Below are positions 27,923 through 36,130 of a stretch of DNA of 39,873 nucleotides, piece after piece. This DNA comes from Hyphomonas chukchiensis (GTDB lineage Bacteria; Pseudomonadota; Alphaproteobacteria; Caulobacterales; Hyphomonadaceae). The stretch lies in NCBI RefSeq assembly GCF_000682695.1, contig NZ_AWFG01000022.1, forward strand, positions 1-39,873, in the 5' to 3' direction. The notes under the pieces were generated by a model that saw only the letters and a program-made list of their open reading frames with translations, did no database searches and was not told the DNA's origin. The translations under genes were made by a program, and so were the position numbers. How positions within the stretch are numbered: position 1 is the stretch's first letter; the number at the start of each line of letters is the position of its first letter.

Positions 27923-28858
27923 ATGTCAGACCGCGACCGTATCGAAGCCTTCCTCGAAATGATGAGCGCCGAACGCGGCGCCGCGGCCAATACGCTGGAC
28001 GCCTATGCCCGCGACCTTACGGATGCATCGGAATTCTGTGGCGGCCATCTCACCACCGCTTCGGGCCGGGACCTCGCCGCCTGGCAGGCCGATCTCTCGG
28101 CGCGCGGCATGGCCGCCTCCACTTCCGCCCGCAAACTCTCCGCCGCCCGGCGCTTCTTCCGCTTCCTCTTCGAGGAGGGCGACCGCAAGGACGACCCCAC
28201 GGCGAAGATCGACGGCCCGAAAACCAGCCGCGACGTGCCGGATGTCCTCTCCCGCGAGGAGCTGAAGCGCCTGATAGACGCCTGCGGCGAAGACCTCCGC
28301 CTCAAATGCCTCGTCGAGCTGCTCTATGGCGCGGGCCTTCGCGCCTCCGAGCTCGTCTCGTTGACTCTCGGCAGCCTGCCCCGCCGCAAGGGCGCGCGCT
28401 GGGTGACGCAGGACATCATCATTCGCGGCAAAGGCGGCAAGGAACGGCTATGCCCCCTCGGCCGCCCTGCCCTGCTGGCGCTCTCGGAATGGCTCGCCGT
28501 GCGGGAAGACAGCCTCCCCGAAGGCAGCCTCGCGCGCGGCCGCGCCGAACCCTTCCTCTTCCCGTCGCGCGGCAAGGAGGGCCACCTCACCCGCCGCCGC
28601 CTCGGCCAGTTGCTCGACGATCTCGCCCTCGCGGCAGGCATCAACGCAGCCAAAGTCCACCCCCACGCCCTGCGCCACGCCTACGCGACACACCTCCTGC
28701 AGGGCGGCGCAGATCTTCGCAGCGTGCAAACCCTGCTCGGCCACGCCGATATCGCGACAACTCAGATCTACACCCACGTGCTCACCGACGAACTCGCCGA
28801 ATTGCTCGAAACCAGTCATCCACTGGCCAGCCCCTCGCGTAGACAATTCTCAGGATAG
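27923..28858 (+). CDS. xerD: tyrosine recombinase XerD
   Basis: Site-specific recombinase that with XerC resolves chromosome dimers at dif. The 311-aa protein has the N-terminal SAM-like DNA-binding domain (RIEAFLEMMSAERGAAANTLDAYARDL) and a complete catalytic set: R140 in YGAGLRASEL, K170 in IRGKGGKERL, H248 and R251 in HPHALRHAYATHLL, H274 in LLGHAD, and nucleophile Y283 in TTQIYTHV. It is slightly longer than most XerD. It is placed close to aroK-aroB as in many alphaproteobacteria, here with cysK and the exported protein in between. XerC versus XerD cannot be settled fully by eye, but the context favours XerD. Confidence 0.93.
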   Translation: MSDRDRIEAFLEMMSAERGAAANTLDAYARDLTDASEFCGGHLTTASGRDLAAWQADLSARGMAASTSARKLSAARRFFRFLFEEGDRKDDPTAKIDGPKTSRDVPDVLSREELKRLIDACGEDLRLKCLVELLYGAGLRASELVSLTLGSLPRRKGARWVTQDIIIRGKGGKERLCPLGRPALLALSEWLAVREDSLPEGSLARGRAEPFLFPSRGKEGHLTRRRLGQLLDDLALAAGINAAKVHPHALRHAYATHLLQGGADLRSVQTLLGHADIATTQIYTHVLTDELAELLETSHPLASPSRRQFSG

Positions 28859-28868
28859 GAGGTGCGCC

Positions 28869-29366
28869 ATGAAAGCATGCGTTACGAGTCTGGCACTGAT
28901 CGCCGTCACGGCCTGTGCAACGACCAGCACGGACGTCGCACCCAGGGTTACATCTGACGACCTTGCCCTGGTCGATGGCGCTGGCTGGACAGGCACACTT
29001 GTCTATCGCGACTACAGCCCACCTTACGGTGACGTGACCCTGCAGGCGGAAGTCGATGTCTCCGTCACGTCAGACGGACTGCTTCTGGACATGCGCTATC
29101 CGGGAGAGCCAAGCGCCAATTCCACCGACATGCTCTCGGTGGCCACAGATGGCAGCCGCCTTGGCGGTGACCCCGTCGTGGCTCGCAAGGAAGACCAGGG
29201 CGAAGTCCGGATCACAACACGCGCCCCCTGCGAAGATGACGACAAACCGGCCATCTGCGAGCACATCTATACATTCTCCAAAGCCAGGTTCGGCCTGCGC
29301 AAAACCGTGAAATTCGACGGCAGCAGCGATACATTCCAGCGCAACGCCTACACGTTCACACGCTGA
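28869..29366 (+). CDS. lipoprotein of unknown function
   Basis: A 165-aa predicted lipoprotein with lipobox TAC (Cys16). The mature part is beta-rich, with TGTLVYRDYSPPYGDVTLQAEVDVSVT and a C-terminal YTFTR strand; two further cysteines (APCEDDD, AICEHI) may pair. No family recognised. SD AGGAGG lies 7 nt before the ATG, 10 bp after the xerD stop, so it is probably in the same transcript. Confidence 0.7.
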   Translation: MKACVTSLALIAVTACATTSTDVAPRVTSDDLALVDGAGWTGTLVYRDYSPPYGDVTLQAEVDVSVTSDGLLLDMRYPGEPSANSTDMLSVATDGSRLGGDPVVARKEDQGEVRITTRAPCEDDDKPAICEHIYTFSKARFGLRKTVKFDGSSDTFQRNAYTFTR

Positions 29367-29434
29367 CATGAAGAATCTTCGTTGCGATTCCTGCGCCGCG
29401 CGCCAATATCGACTGAAATAACGGGAGTCCGATC

Positions 29435-29671
29435 ATGAACCGCGTCCTCAAAGCCCTTGTCCCCACCATTCTGCTCGCAGAACTGGCCGTAATTACGTCC
29501 GCCACGGCTGTCTGGGCGCTGATGTCGGAATTGCATGCTGGCAAATACATGATCATGGGCGCTGAAGCGGTCGACATGGTCGGCGCCGCCTTCCTGACCG
29601 CCGTCATCTTCCGCCTCGCATGGCGCGCCGAAGGCCGCATGAACGCCGAAGTGCCGGTCACAAACGAGTAG
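29435..29671 (+). CDS. 78-aa membrane protein, two transmembrane segments
   Basis: Small inner-membrane protein with two hydrophobic segments (about 6-31 and 44-64) separated by a polar loop. The C-terminus is short and polar. SD GGGAG is upstream. A strong bidirectional terminator follows at 29691. No family recognised. Confidence 0.6.
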   Translation: MNRVLKALVPTILLAELAVITSATAVWALMSELHAGKYMIMGAEAVDMVGAAFLTAVIFRLAWRAEGRMNAEVPVTNE

Positions 29672-29690
29672 GCGTCAGCCCTCTCGCACA

Positions 29691-29730
29691 TGAAAAAGCC
29701 CGCCTGCATCGCTGCAAGCGGGCTTTTTCA
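29691..29730. terminator. strong bidirectional rho-independent terminator
   Basis: Perfect 13-bp inverted repeat TGAAAAAGCCCGC (29691-29703) / GCGGGCTTTTTCA (29718-29730) with a 14-nt loop. A-run and T-run on either side make it work on both strands. It separates the two convergent small membrane-protein genes. Confidence 0.92.
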
Positions 29731-29745
29731 TGGGAATCCATCAGA

Positions 29746-29919
29746 TCAGGCGACAGCCGAACCTTCGCGCGAGTTGACCCAGAAAGCGTGGATCACGCCG
29801 GGCAACCAGCCGATTAGCGTCAGCACGATATTGATCAGGAACTGCACGCCGATACCCTGTTTCACCGCCACTGCGACGGGCGGCAGGAAGATGGTTAAAA
29901 GAATCATCACGAGGGACAT
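29746..29919 (-). CDS. YqaE/Pmp3 family membrane protein
   Basis: A 57-aa two-pass membrane protein of the Pmp3/UPF0057 family, associated with membrane stress and ion homeostasis. It shows the family blocks [20 protein letters not shown] and [21 protein letters not shown]. The start at 29919 is chosen for the family fit and an AAGGAA 7 nt before it. It diverges from the CoA ester lyase gene. Confidence 0.9.
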   Translation of the reverse strand: MSLVMILLTIFLPPVAVAVKQGIGVQFLINIVLTLIGWLPGVIHAFWVNSREGSAVA

Positions 29920-30030
29920 TGGTATTTCCTTTGGCTTGTGTTCACGCAATCAATGGCCAAGGTGCGGCTTTGTTCCGGTTTGACGCGCCGCAGCATCGGC
30001 CTTAGGCATCGGTCGCCTGAGGAGACGATC

Positions 30031-31086
30031 ATGAGCCAGAAAACACCGCGCAACTTTTTCAAGCCACTCGCCATTGGCGCCCCCGAGCCGATGCGGGACC
30101 TGCCCGTAAAGATCGAGCGGATGATCCATTTCGTCCCGCCCCACCTCGACAAGGTGCGCGCCAAGGTGCCGGACATGGCCCCCAAGGTCGACGTCATCCT
30201 CGCAAACCTCGAAGACGCCATCCCCGCTGATGCCAAGGATGCGGCCCGCGCTGGCGCCATCGAGATGGCCAACATGTATGACTGGCAAGGCAAGGGCACA
30301 GGCTTCTGGAGCCGCGTGAACCCCCTGAACTCCCCCTGGTTCCAGGATGATGTTTCCGAACTCGTCCTCAAGGCCGGTCACCAGCTTGACGTGATCATGC
30401 TGCCCAAGGTCGAAGGCCCCTGGGACATCCATTTCGCTGACCAATATGTCGCCCAGCTCGAAGCCAAGGCCGGTCTCACGCGCCCCATTCTCTTCCACGC
30501 CATCCTCGAAACCGCGCAGGGCATGTCCCTTGTCGAGGAAATCGCCCTCGCCAGCCCCCGCATGCAGGGCATCAGCCTCGGCCCGGCAGACCTCGCCGCC
30601 GACCGCAAGATGAAAACCACCCGCGTCGGCGGTGGTCACCCCTTCTACCGCGTGCTCGAAGACCCGCACGCCGATGGCAGTGAGCGCGCCAGCGTCCAGC
30701 AGGACCTCTGGCACTACACAATCGCCCGCATGGTCGACGCCTGCCGCATGGCCGGCATCAATGCCTTCTACGGCCCGTTCGGCGACATTTCCGATCTCGA
30801 TGCCTGCGAACAGCAGTTCCGCAACGCCTTCCTCCTCGGCTGCGCCGGCGCGTGGAGCCTCCACCCGAACCAGATCGACATTGCCAAGCGCGTCTTCAGC
30901 CCCGATCCGGACGAAGTGAAATTCGCCCGCCGCATCCTCGAAGCCATGCCCGACGGCACGGGCGTCGCCATGCTTGACGGCAAGATGCAGGACGATGCCA
31001 CCTGGAAACAGGCCAAGGTCATCGCCGACCTCGCAGACCTCGTTGCCGCCAAGGATCCCGATCTGGCCGCCGCCTACAACAATTGA
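30031..31086 (+). CDS. CoA ester lyase of HpcH/HpaI aldolase / citrate lyase family (malyl-CoA lyase-like)
   Basis: A 351-aa cytosolic enzyme of the CitE/malyl-CoA lyase superfamily, which cleaves CoA esters such as malyl-CoA or beta-methylmalyl-CoA to glyoxylate plus acyl-CoA, or the reverse. Blocks are [32 protein letters not shown] (substrate/metal region), [53 protein letters not shown] and [22 protein letters not shown]. The Glu and Asp of LETAQGM and GPADLAAD are expected magnesium ligands. The start at 30031 is supported by GAGGAG at 6-nt spacing; the longer frame is not. Exact substrate (malyl-CoA versus citramalyl-CoA or methylmalyl-CoA) cannot be told from the sequence. It diverges from the Pmp3-like gene. 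Confidence 0.85.
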   Translation: MSQKTPRNFFKPLAIGAPEPMRDLPVKIERMIHFVPPHLDKVRAKVPDMAPKVDVILANLEDAIPADAKDAARAGAIEMANMYDWQGKGTGFWSRVNPLNSPWFQDDVSELVLKAGHQLDVIMLPKVEGPWDIHFADQYVAQLEAKAGLTRPILFHAILETAQGMSLVEEIALASPRMQGISLGPADLAADRKMKTTRVGGGHPFYRVLEDPHADGSERASVQQDLWHYTIARMVDACRMAGINAFYGPFGDISDLDACEQQFRNAFLLGCAGAWSLHPNQIDIAKRVFSPDPDEVKFARRILEAMPDGTGVAMLDGKMQDDATWKQAKVIADLADLVAAKDPDLAAAYNN

Positions 31087-31103
31087 TTTCACCGCTTTTG
31101 CGT

Positions 31104-31129
31104 TGCGCCAGCCGTGCTAGGCTGGCGCA
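31104..31129 (+). terminator. strong hairpin after CoA ester lyase gene
   Basis: Perfect 10-bp GC-rich stem TGCGCCAGCC (31104-31113) / GGCTGGCGCA (31120-31129) with a 6-nt loop, 18 bp after the stop. It lacks a T run, so it may be a terminator that needs Rho or an mRNA end-stabiliser. Confidence 0.45.
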
Positions 31130-31130
31130 G

Positions 31131-31158
31131 CGGGATTCTCCCGTAAGTCCTCGGGAGG
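31131..31158 (+). promoter_or_regulatory. alternative hairpins masking a ribosome binding site
   Basis: The segment TCCCG (31139-31143) can pair with CGGGA upstream (31131-31135) or with CGGGA downstream (31152-31156), and the latter contains part of the GGGAGG ribosome binding site of the gene at 31168. The two pairings are mutually exclusive, so they could switch translation. Purely structural inference. Confidence 0.25.
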
Positions 31159-31167
31159 GACACGCCC

Positions 31168-31590
31168 ATGAAATCCATCCTCGCCGCATCGCTCGCATTC
31201 GCCGCCCTTGCCCTGCCTGCCCTCGCTGACGAAGTGTGGTCCACGCCCGTGGGCAACGTGATCTATGAAGAGGACCTGCCGACCGGCGAAGCGGTGCTCT
31301 CCTTCCCCACCGGCGACCCCGAAATCCGCAGCATGGCCTATTTCACCGGCATGGCGGGTGTGTTCACCGGCCGCACCTATTTCGAGGGCGTCTGGACCGA
31401 GCCGGAAGTCGGCGATGCCTGCTCGGTGGCCATTGCCGATCCGAAGACCGGTGAACCCCGCCATAATTGGGGCCGCATCCAGATCGTTTTCACAGAGCCT
31501 GATTTTCCCGGCGGCTGGGTCGCCATGCGCGGCAGCTGTTTCGACACGCCTGACCAGTTCCTGGTCGGCAAACCCGTCACCGCCGAATAA
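31168..31590 (+). CDS. small secreted protein of unknown function
   Basis: A 140-aa protein with a Sec signal peptide (MKSILAASLAFAALALPALA, cleavage before DEVWST). The mature part is beta-rich with two cysteines (DACSVA and GSCFDT). No family recognised. The ribosome binding site GGGAGG lies 9 nt before the ATG and sits in a possible alternative hairpin. Followed closely by the NTF2-like gene. Confidence 0.7.
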   Translation: MKSILAASLAFAALALPALADEVWSTPVGNVIYEEDLPTGEAVLSFPTGDPEIRSMAYFTGMAGVFTGRTYFEGVWTEPEVGDACSVAIADPKTGEPRHNWGRIQIVFTEPDFPGGWVAMRGSCFDTPDQFLVGKPVTAE

Positions 31591-31619
31591 GACACAAGGG
31601 CCCCATCAGGAGGAAACAC

Positions 31620-32048
31620 ATGGCAGAGCATCTCGTCCCCACCAAAGGCTACACGCCCAATCTCCAGCGCTGGTTTGACTGGATGGATGGCGACCATTCA
31701 TCCGCCGGCCTCTCCGGCCAGCTTGCCGAACATGTCGTCTTCCGCAGCCCCGTCGTGCACACACCGCAGGAAGGCAAGGCCATCACCATGTCCTACCTGC
31801 TCGCGGCAGGCGAAACGCTGGGGGGCGACACGTTCCGCTATACGCGCGTCTTCGATTGCCGCGACAAGGCCGTGCTCGAATTCGAATGCGTCATGGACGG
31901 CATCAACGTCAACGGCGTCGACATGATCGAATGGGATGACCAGGGCAAGATCACCGACTTCAAGGTCATGGTCCGCCCCCTGAAGGCCATCCAGACCGTC
32001 CATGCGGCCATGGGGGCCATGCTCGCCAAGATGAAAGCCGGTGCATGA
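31620..32048 (+). CDS. NTF2-like (SnoaL-fold) protein
   Basis: A 142-aa cytosolic protein with the cone-shaped NTF2/SnoaL fold: an N-terminal helix (YTPNLQRWFDWMDGD), LAEHVVFRSPVVHTP, a central YTRVFDCRDKAVLEFECVMDGINVNGVDMIEWDDQGKITDFKVMVRPLKAI strand set typical of the family. Small-molecule isomerase or binding activity is possible; no catalytic residue can be assigned. Its stop overlaps the GNAT start (ATGA), so the two are co-translated. Confidence 0.75.
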   Translation: MAEHLVPTKGYTPNLQRWFDWMDGDHSSAGLSGQLAEHVVFRSPVVHTPQEGKAITMSYLLAAGETLGGDTFRYTRVFDCRDKAVLEFECVMDGINVNGVDMIEWDDQGKITDFKVMVRPLKAIQTVHAAMGAMLAKMKAGA

Positions 32049-32578
32049 TCACTGAGCCGCCGACGCTCATCACCGAGCGCCTTGTCCTTCGGGCCCAGCA
32101 GGCCAGCGATTTCGACGAATGCGTCGCCATGTGGAACGATGCCGAAGTCGTGCGCCACATTGGCGGCGTCACCCGCCCGGCGCAGGACGTCTGGTTCACC
32201 CTCGCCCGCGCGCGCGGCATGTGGCCCCTGCTCGGCTACGGCTTCTGGATTGTCGAGGAAAGGGCAACCGGCACGTTTCTCGGCGAGGCCGGCTTCGCTG
32301 ACTTCAAGCGCGGCATGACGCCCGACATGTCCGCCACGCCGGAAGCCGGCTGGGCCTTCAATCGCGCGTCATGGGGCATGGGCTATGGCAGCGAGGCGGT
32401 CGGCGCCATCCATGACTGGCTGGATGAATTCCGGCCGGGTCCGTCCTGCTGCATCATCGATGGTGGCAATCTCGCTTCGCGCCGCGTGGCCGAAAAATGC
32501 GGCTACACGTTCTGGTGCGAAGCGCTCTATCGCGACCATCCGATCAATGTCTTCCGCCGCGAAGGCCCGGCTGCCTAG
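32045..32578 (+). CDS. GNAT-family N-acetyltransferase (RimJ/RimL-like)
   Basis: A 177-aa acetyl-CoA-dependent acetyltransferase of the RimJ/RimL branch. It has the N-terminal substrate-side block LITERLVLRAQQASDFDECVAMW, the GYGFWIVEERATGTFLGEAGF strand, the NRASWGMGYGSEAVGAIHDWL pyrophosphate-binding region (around residues 108-128), and a final GGNLASRRVAEKCGYTF block. Substrate (protein N-terminus or small amine) is unknown. The stop codon shares CTAG with the convergent GGDEF-EAL gene. Confidence 0.88.
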   Translation: MITEPPTLITERLVLRAQQASDFDECVAMWNDAEVVRHIGGVTRPAQDVWFTLARARGMWPLLGYGFWIVEERATGTFLGEAGFADFKRGMTPDMSATPEAGWAFNRASWGMGYGSEAVGAIHDWLDEFRPGPSCCIIDGGNLASRRVAEKCGYTFWCEALYRDHPINVFRREGPAA

Positions 32579-34329
32579 CCCGCCTTGCGCGAATCCAGCG
32601 GCTGCGGATTGGCCCGGAAGGCCCTCAGGAAATCCAAGAACGCCTGGTGCGGCAGGCCCGGGCTGTACAGGAAGCCCTGCCCCATCGTGCAGCCGCGACG
32701 GCGCAGGAAGTCCGCCTGCCGCTCGGTCTCGACGCCCTCGGCCACCGTCTGAAGGCCAAGCGTCTCGGCCATGGCGAGGATCATCTCGACAATTGCCGGC
32801 GCCTGCTTGTCACCTTCCAGCGCCGACACGAACTGGCGGTCGATCTTGAACACGTCGAAGGGCAATTGCGTCAGCATCGAGAGGTTCGAGTGGCCCGTGC
32901 CGAAATCGTCGATGGCCAGCTTCATGCCCATCATGCGCAGTGGCCCCATCACCTCGGCCACCTTGGCGGGGCTTTCCACGGCCATGCTTTCGGTAATCTC
33001 CAGCTCCAGCCGGTTCGGGTGGAGGCCGGTGCGCTTCAGCACATCCATCACCGTATCCGTCAAATTACCGCGCTCGAACTGGCGCGGCGACACGTTGACG
33101 GCAACCGAGACATCCAGCCCTTCCTTCATCCACACGCGGGCGGACTGGCAGGCGGCTTCGAGGATCTGTTCGCCGATCTGGTTGATCAGCCCGGTTTCCT
33201 CCGCCAGCGGAATGAAGGCCGCCGGGGAAATGATCTTGCCATTATGGCGGCGCCAGCGCGCCAGCGCCTCGGCGCCGACAACCTTGCCGGTCTTGAAGTC
33301 GACCTTCGGCTGGAACACCGCCTTGAACTCGCGATTGGCGACTGCTTCGCGCAGCTCGTCTTCCAGCTTGTACTTGCCGCGCGCCACCCGCGTCAGGCGC
33401 GGCGTGAAGAAACGGAAGCCGGACGTCGCCTCTTCGCGCACTAGGCGCAGCGCGAGTTCAGCATGCCGGAACAGTTTCTGCGCACTGTCGGCATCCTCGG
33501 GCGCCATCACGATCCCGCCGGAAATGCCAAGGCTCACCGTCTGGCCATTCAGCTCGAACGGCGCGGCAAAGGCCTGGCGTATCGCGCGCGCAATCGTCGC
33601 CACATGTTCCCGGCTGCCGGCCGCAGGCATGTAGAGCGCAAACTCATCCGCCTGCAGCGCCGCCAGTGTCGAATCGCGCAGGGCAACGCCCGCAGGCCCG
33701 GCAATCCCGGCCAGCTCATCCTTCAGGCGCTGGCCGGCCTGCGCCAGCAGCGCTTCACTCGCATAGGAGCCCAATTGTTCCGACGCCCGGCTGAACCGGT
33801 CGAGGTCGAGTACGATCAGCGCCGCCGGGGCCTCGAAACTGGCCAGCGGCAATGTCTCCGTGATCGCCTTGTCGACCGCGATCATGTTGGCGAGGCCCGT
33901 GCGCGGATCGATGAAGGCTGTCTCGCGCAGGAGCGCATTCTCGCGGCGCAGCTTGCTCACCGTCCGCGTCACACCGGCGCGCAACCGGCGCAGCTCGGCA
34001 AACTGCATGCTCTCCAGGTCTGTCGCCCCGTCGGCGCGCGCGTCCATGAGAAAGTCATTGAACCGCTCAAGCGAGTTGCGAAACTTGGAGGCCGCCAGAT
34101 AGGCCGATCCCGCCGCACCGCCGAGCGCCACGATGATTTCCACGACCAGGACGACAGGCGGGTTCGGCAGGTCCGAAATGTGGACGTCGAGAAAGATCGC
34201 GCGATAGGTCAGCTCGATCACCAGAAGCACGAAAAAGATCGCCAGAGCCATGCCCACGGCGGCCAGACTCGCAAAGGCGGGAATGGTCATCGTGCCGAAC
34301 AGCCGGCTGAGGAATCTCTTCTTCTTCAA
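32575..34329 (-). CDS. membrane GGDEF-EAL protein, GGDEF degenerate, EAL intact
   Basis: A 584-aa c-di-GMP signalling protein. Two N-terminal membrane segments (about 15-42 and 57-80) and a coiled-coil stretch precede the GGDEF domain. The GGDEF signature is replaced by QADEF (226-230), so cyclase activity is unlikely and the domain may be a GTP sensor. The EAL domain carries EAL (354-356), NVSPRQF, ELEITES, DDFGTGHS, FKIDRQF and EGVET, i.e. the catalytic phosphodiesterase set. It should therefore hydrolyse c-di-GMP. The stop overlaps the GNAT gene stop in a shared CTAG. It diverges from hisB. Confidence 0.92.
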   Translation of the reverse strand: MKKKRFLSRLFGTMTIPAFASLAAVGMALAIFFVLLVIELTYRAIFLDVHISDLPNPPVVLVVEIIVALGGAAGSAYLAASKFRNSLERFNDFLMDARADGATDLESMQFAELRRLRAGVTRTVSKLRRENALLRETAFIDPRTGLANMIAVDKAITETLPLASFEAPAALIVLDLDRFSRASEQLGSYASEALLAQAGQRLKDELAGIAGPAGVALRDSTLAALQADEFALYMPAAGSREHVATIARAIRQAFAAPFELNGQTVSLGISGGIVMAPEDADSAQKLFRHAELALRLVREEATSGFRFFTPRLTRVARGKYKLEDELREAVANREFKAVFQPKVDFKTGKVVGAEALARWRRHNGKIISPAAFIPLAEETGLINQIGEQILEAACQSARVWMKEGLDVSVAVNVSPRQFERGNLTDTVMDVLKRTGLHPNRLELEITESMAVESPAKVAEVMGPLRMMGMKLAIDDFGTGHSNLSMLTQLPFDVFKIDRQFVSALEGDKQAPAIVEMILAMAETLGLQTVAEGVETERQADFLRRRGCTMGQGFLYSPGLPHQAFLDFLRAFRANPQPLDSRKAG

Positions 34330-34410
34330 GCGCCGAATCGCCTTCTTGCGTCCAGGTGGAACCGGTACAAATCGGACATTCTGTGAATATGTTTAGAAAT
34401 CAGTGAACAA

Positions 34411-34441
34411 AGTGCGCTAGCTGTCGTGTTTACAGCGCACT
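34411..34441. promoter_or_regulatory. inverted repeat before hisB
   Basis: Perfect 8-bp inverted repeat AGTGCGCT (34411-34418) / AGCGCACT (34434-34441) ending 12 bp before the hisB ATG. Could be an operator or an mRNA hairpin covering the ribosome binding region of hisB. Confidence 0.4.
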
Positions 34442-34453
34442 ATATGGTTCCTC

Positions 34454-35050
34454 ATGATTAAGCACCGCACCGCCACCGTCGACCGCAAGACCAAGGAAAC
34501 CGATATTTCGGTCACCCTCGACCTTGATGGCACCGGCCAATCCGATATCCACACCGGTATCGGCTTCTTCGATCACATGCTGGAAAGCTTTTCCAAGCAT
34601 TCGGCCATCGACCTGACGGTCCGCTGCAAGGGCGACCTGCACATCGACATGCACCATTCCGTCGAGGATACGGGCATCGTCATCGGCCAGGCCATCCTGA
34701 AGGCGCTCGGCGACTTTGCCGGCATCACGCGCTTTGGCCACGCCTATATCCCGATGGACGAGACGCTGAGCCGTGCCAGTCTCGATCTCTGCAATCGCCC
34801 CTATTTGATCTGGAAGGTCAATTTCGCCCGCGACAAGGTGGGCGACATGGATACCGAACTGTTCAAGGAATTCTTCCACGCGCTCTCGGGCAATGGCGGC
34901 ATGTGCCTCCATGTCGAGAATCTCTACGGCGAGAACAGCCACCACATTATCGAGAGCTGTTACAAGGCGACCGCCCGCGCATTGCGGACGGCCATTGCAG
35001 TGGATGCCAAGCTTGAAGGCAAGCCGGCCTCGACAAAGGGCAGCCTCTAG
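34454..35050 (+). CDS. hisB: imidazoleglycerol-phosphate dehydratase
   Basis: Monofunctional HisB of 198 aa, catalysing dehydration of imidazoleglycerol phosphate to imidazoleacetol phosphate. Metal and active-site blocks are complete: [61 protein letters not shown]. There is no N-terminal phosphatase domain, so histidinol-phosphatase is encoded elsewhere. It lies in a his cluster that is interrupted by a Coq4-family gene on the opposite strand; its stop shares CTAG with that gene. Confidence 0.97.
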   Translation: MIKHRTATVDRKTKETDISVTLDLDGTGQSDIHTGIGFFDHMLESFSKHSAIDLTVRCKGDLHIDMHHSVEDTGIVIGQAILKALGDFAGITRFGHAYIPMDETLSRASLDLCNRPYLIWKVNFARDKVGDMDTELFKEFFHALSGNGGMCLHVENLYGENSHHIIESCYKATARALRTAIAVDAKLEGKPASTKGSL

Positions 35051-36021
35051 GCGGCTGCCTGCGCCATTTCGACAAGGTTCGCCGGGTAAGGCCGCTCATA
35101 GGCGGTGATGCCGAACTGCGCCCGCACCTCTTCCAGCGTGCCCGTCCACACCGATTCCCAGTCGATCGTGATCATCGGCGGCGTATGGCGCCCGTGCACC
35201 CAGGCGCTGGTGATCGTGTCCATCAGGATCGGATAGCCAAAACCCGGCCCCTGCGCGGCAATCGTCGCCGTCACGGCCAGGAACTGCGCCGAATAATTGT
35301 GCCCGAACTGCGACATCTGGAACGCCGAGATCGCCACTTCATGCAGCGAGGTCGTCTCGTAGCCGCCGACCAGATGCCAGAGGTCATGCGCCTGCAGCAT
35401 GCGCGTATTCAGGTAATCCAGTGGCGACGGCAATTTTGAGAGGCCAATCGCATCCCGGTCCAGCACTTCCAGGTCGAAGGAATTGTCCACGATCACGTGA
35501 TAGAACAGCCGTCCCACCGAATTCTCCGGGCAGGCGCCGAGTTCTTCAAGATCGAGGCGCCGTGGCAGCGGCCATTTGGACACCTCTTCGACGCCTTCAT
35601 AAGTGAACGACATCCGCACAACGCGGTCCACGAATTCGGGCGTATGCTCGCCGCCGAGGTCCGCCGTGCGCTGCGTCACAGACAGGGCGTCCAGCTTGCC
35701 CGCCACACCGTCTTCCACGATGCCCCAATACGTATCCCACAGGCCGGCCGGCGCGCTCAGCGGCGGCTCGTCCAGTGTCGGGATAGGCGCAGCCCCGACA
35801 GGTTCACCGATCCAGCCTTCTGCCAGCGCATCATAGATCTCGCCAACGCGGTCAGGCGCGAGGAAGGCAACATGCGCAAGGCGCGCGGCCAGCGTCATCC
35901 GAAGCGCTTCGCTTGCCTCGCCATTTGCCGCCTTGGCCTCGGCCGCAAGAGCCCTGACTTCGCTTGCCTCTGGCAGCGTGTTCAGTTCGCGCGCGAACAG
36001 TTTCCTGTGGGCGTCGGTCAT
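35047..36021 (-). CDS. Coq4-family protein
   Basis: A 324-aa protein of the Coq4 family (ubiquinone biosynthesis / organisation). The family's zinc motif HDxxHx11E is exact: H212, D213, H216, E228 in [18 protein letters not shown]. The N-terminal 130 residues are helical without recognised motif. The role in quinone metabolism is inferred from family only. The start at 36021 is supported by GGAGGAG 8 nt upstream. Directly before the SD lies a 26-bp palindrome (36035-36060). The gene is inserted on the minus strand between hisB and hisH. Confidence 0.85.
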   Translation of the reverse strand: MTDAHRKLFARELNTLPEASEVRALAAEAKAANGEASEALRMTLAARLAHVAFLAPDRVGEIYDALAEGWIGEPVGAAPIPTLDEPPLSAPAGLWDTYWGIVEDGVAGKLDALSVTQRTADLGGEHTPEFVDRVVRMSFTYEGVEEVSKWPLPRRLDLEELGACPENSVGRLFYHVIVDNSFDLEVLDRDAIGLSKLPSPLDYLNTRMLQAHDLWHLVGGYETTSLHEVAISAFQMSQFGHNYSAQFLAVTATIAAQGPGFGYPILMDTITSAWVHGRHTPPMITIDWESVWTGTLEEVRAQFGITAYERPYPANLVEMAQAAA

Positions 36022-36034
36022 TTGGGTCTCCTCC

Positions 36035-36060
36035 GGTAACTCTATTGGAATAGAGTTACC
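36035..36060. promoter_or_regulatory. 26-bp palindrome between Coq4 gene and hisH
   Basis: Perfect 12-bp arms GGTAACTCTATT (36035-36046) / AATAGAGTTACC (36049-36060) around a GG centre. On the minus strand it sits directly before the GGAGGAG ribosome binding site of the Coq4 gene. Length and symmetry are typical of a TetR-type operator; it can also form an mRNA hairpin. Confidence 0.7.
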
Positions 36061-36130
36061 ATCCGCTCGCAAGGAAATTCAAGTGAATCTTCTCTTCCGC
36101 ATTACGTGTCGTGGCGGTAAGAGCGGCCAC

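Noticed and set aside
27115..28842. 575-aa plus-strand frame spanning cysK and xerD
   Set aside because: It crosses the intergenic region and runs antisense to cysK and out of frame in xerD; its end is almost pure Arg/Pro low complexity.
29950..31092. 380-aa minus-strand frame opposite the CoA ester lyase
   Set aside because: Gly/Ala/Glu-rich mirror of the lyase gene with no domain; the lyase has all expected blocks.
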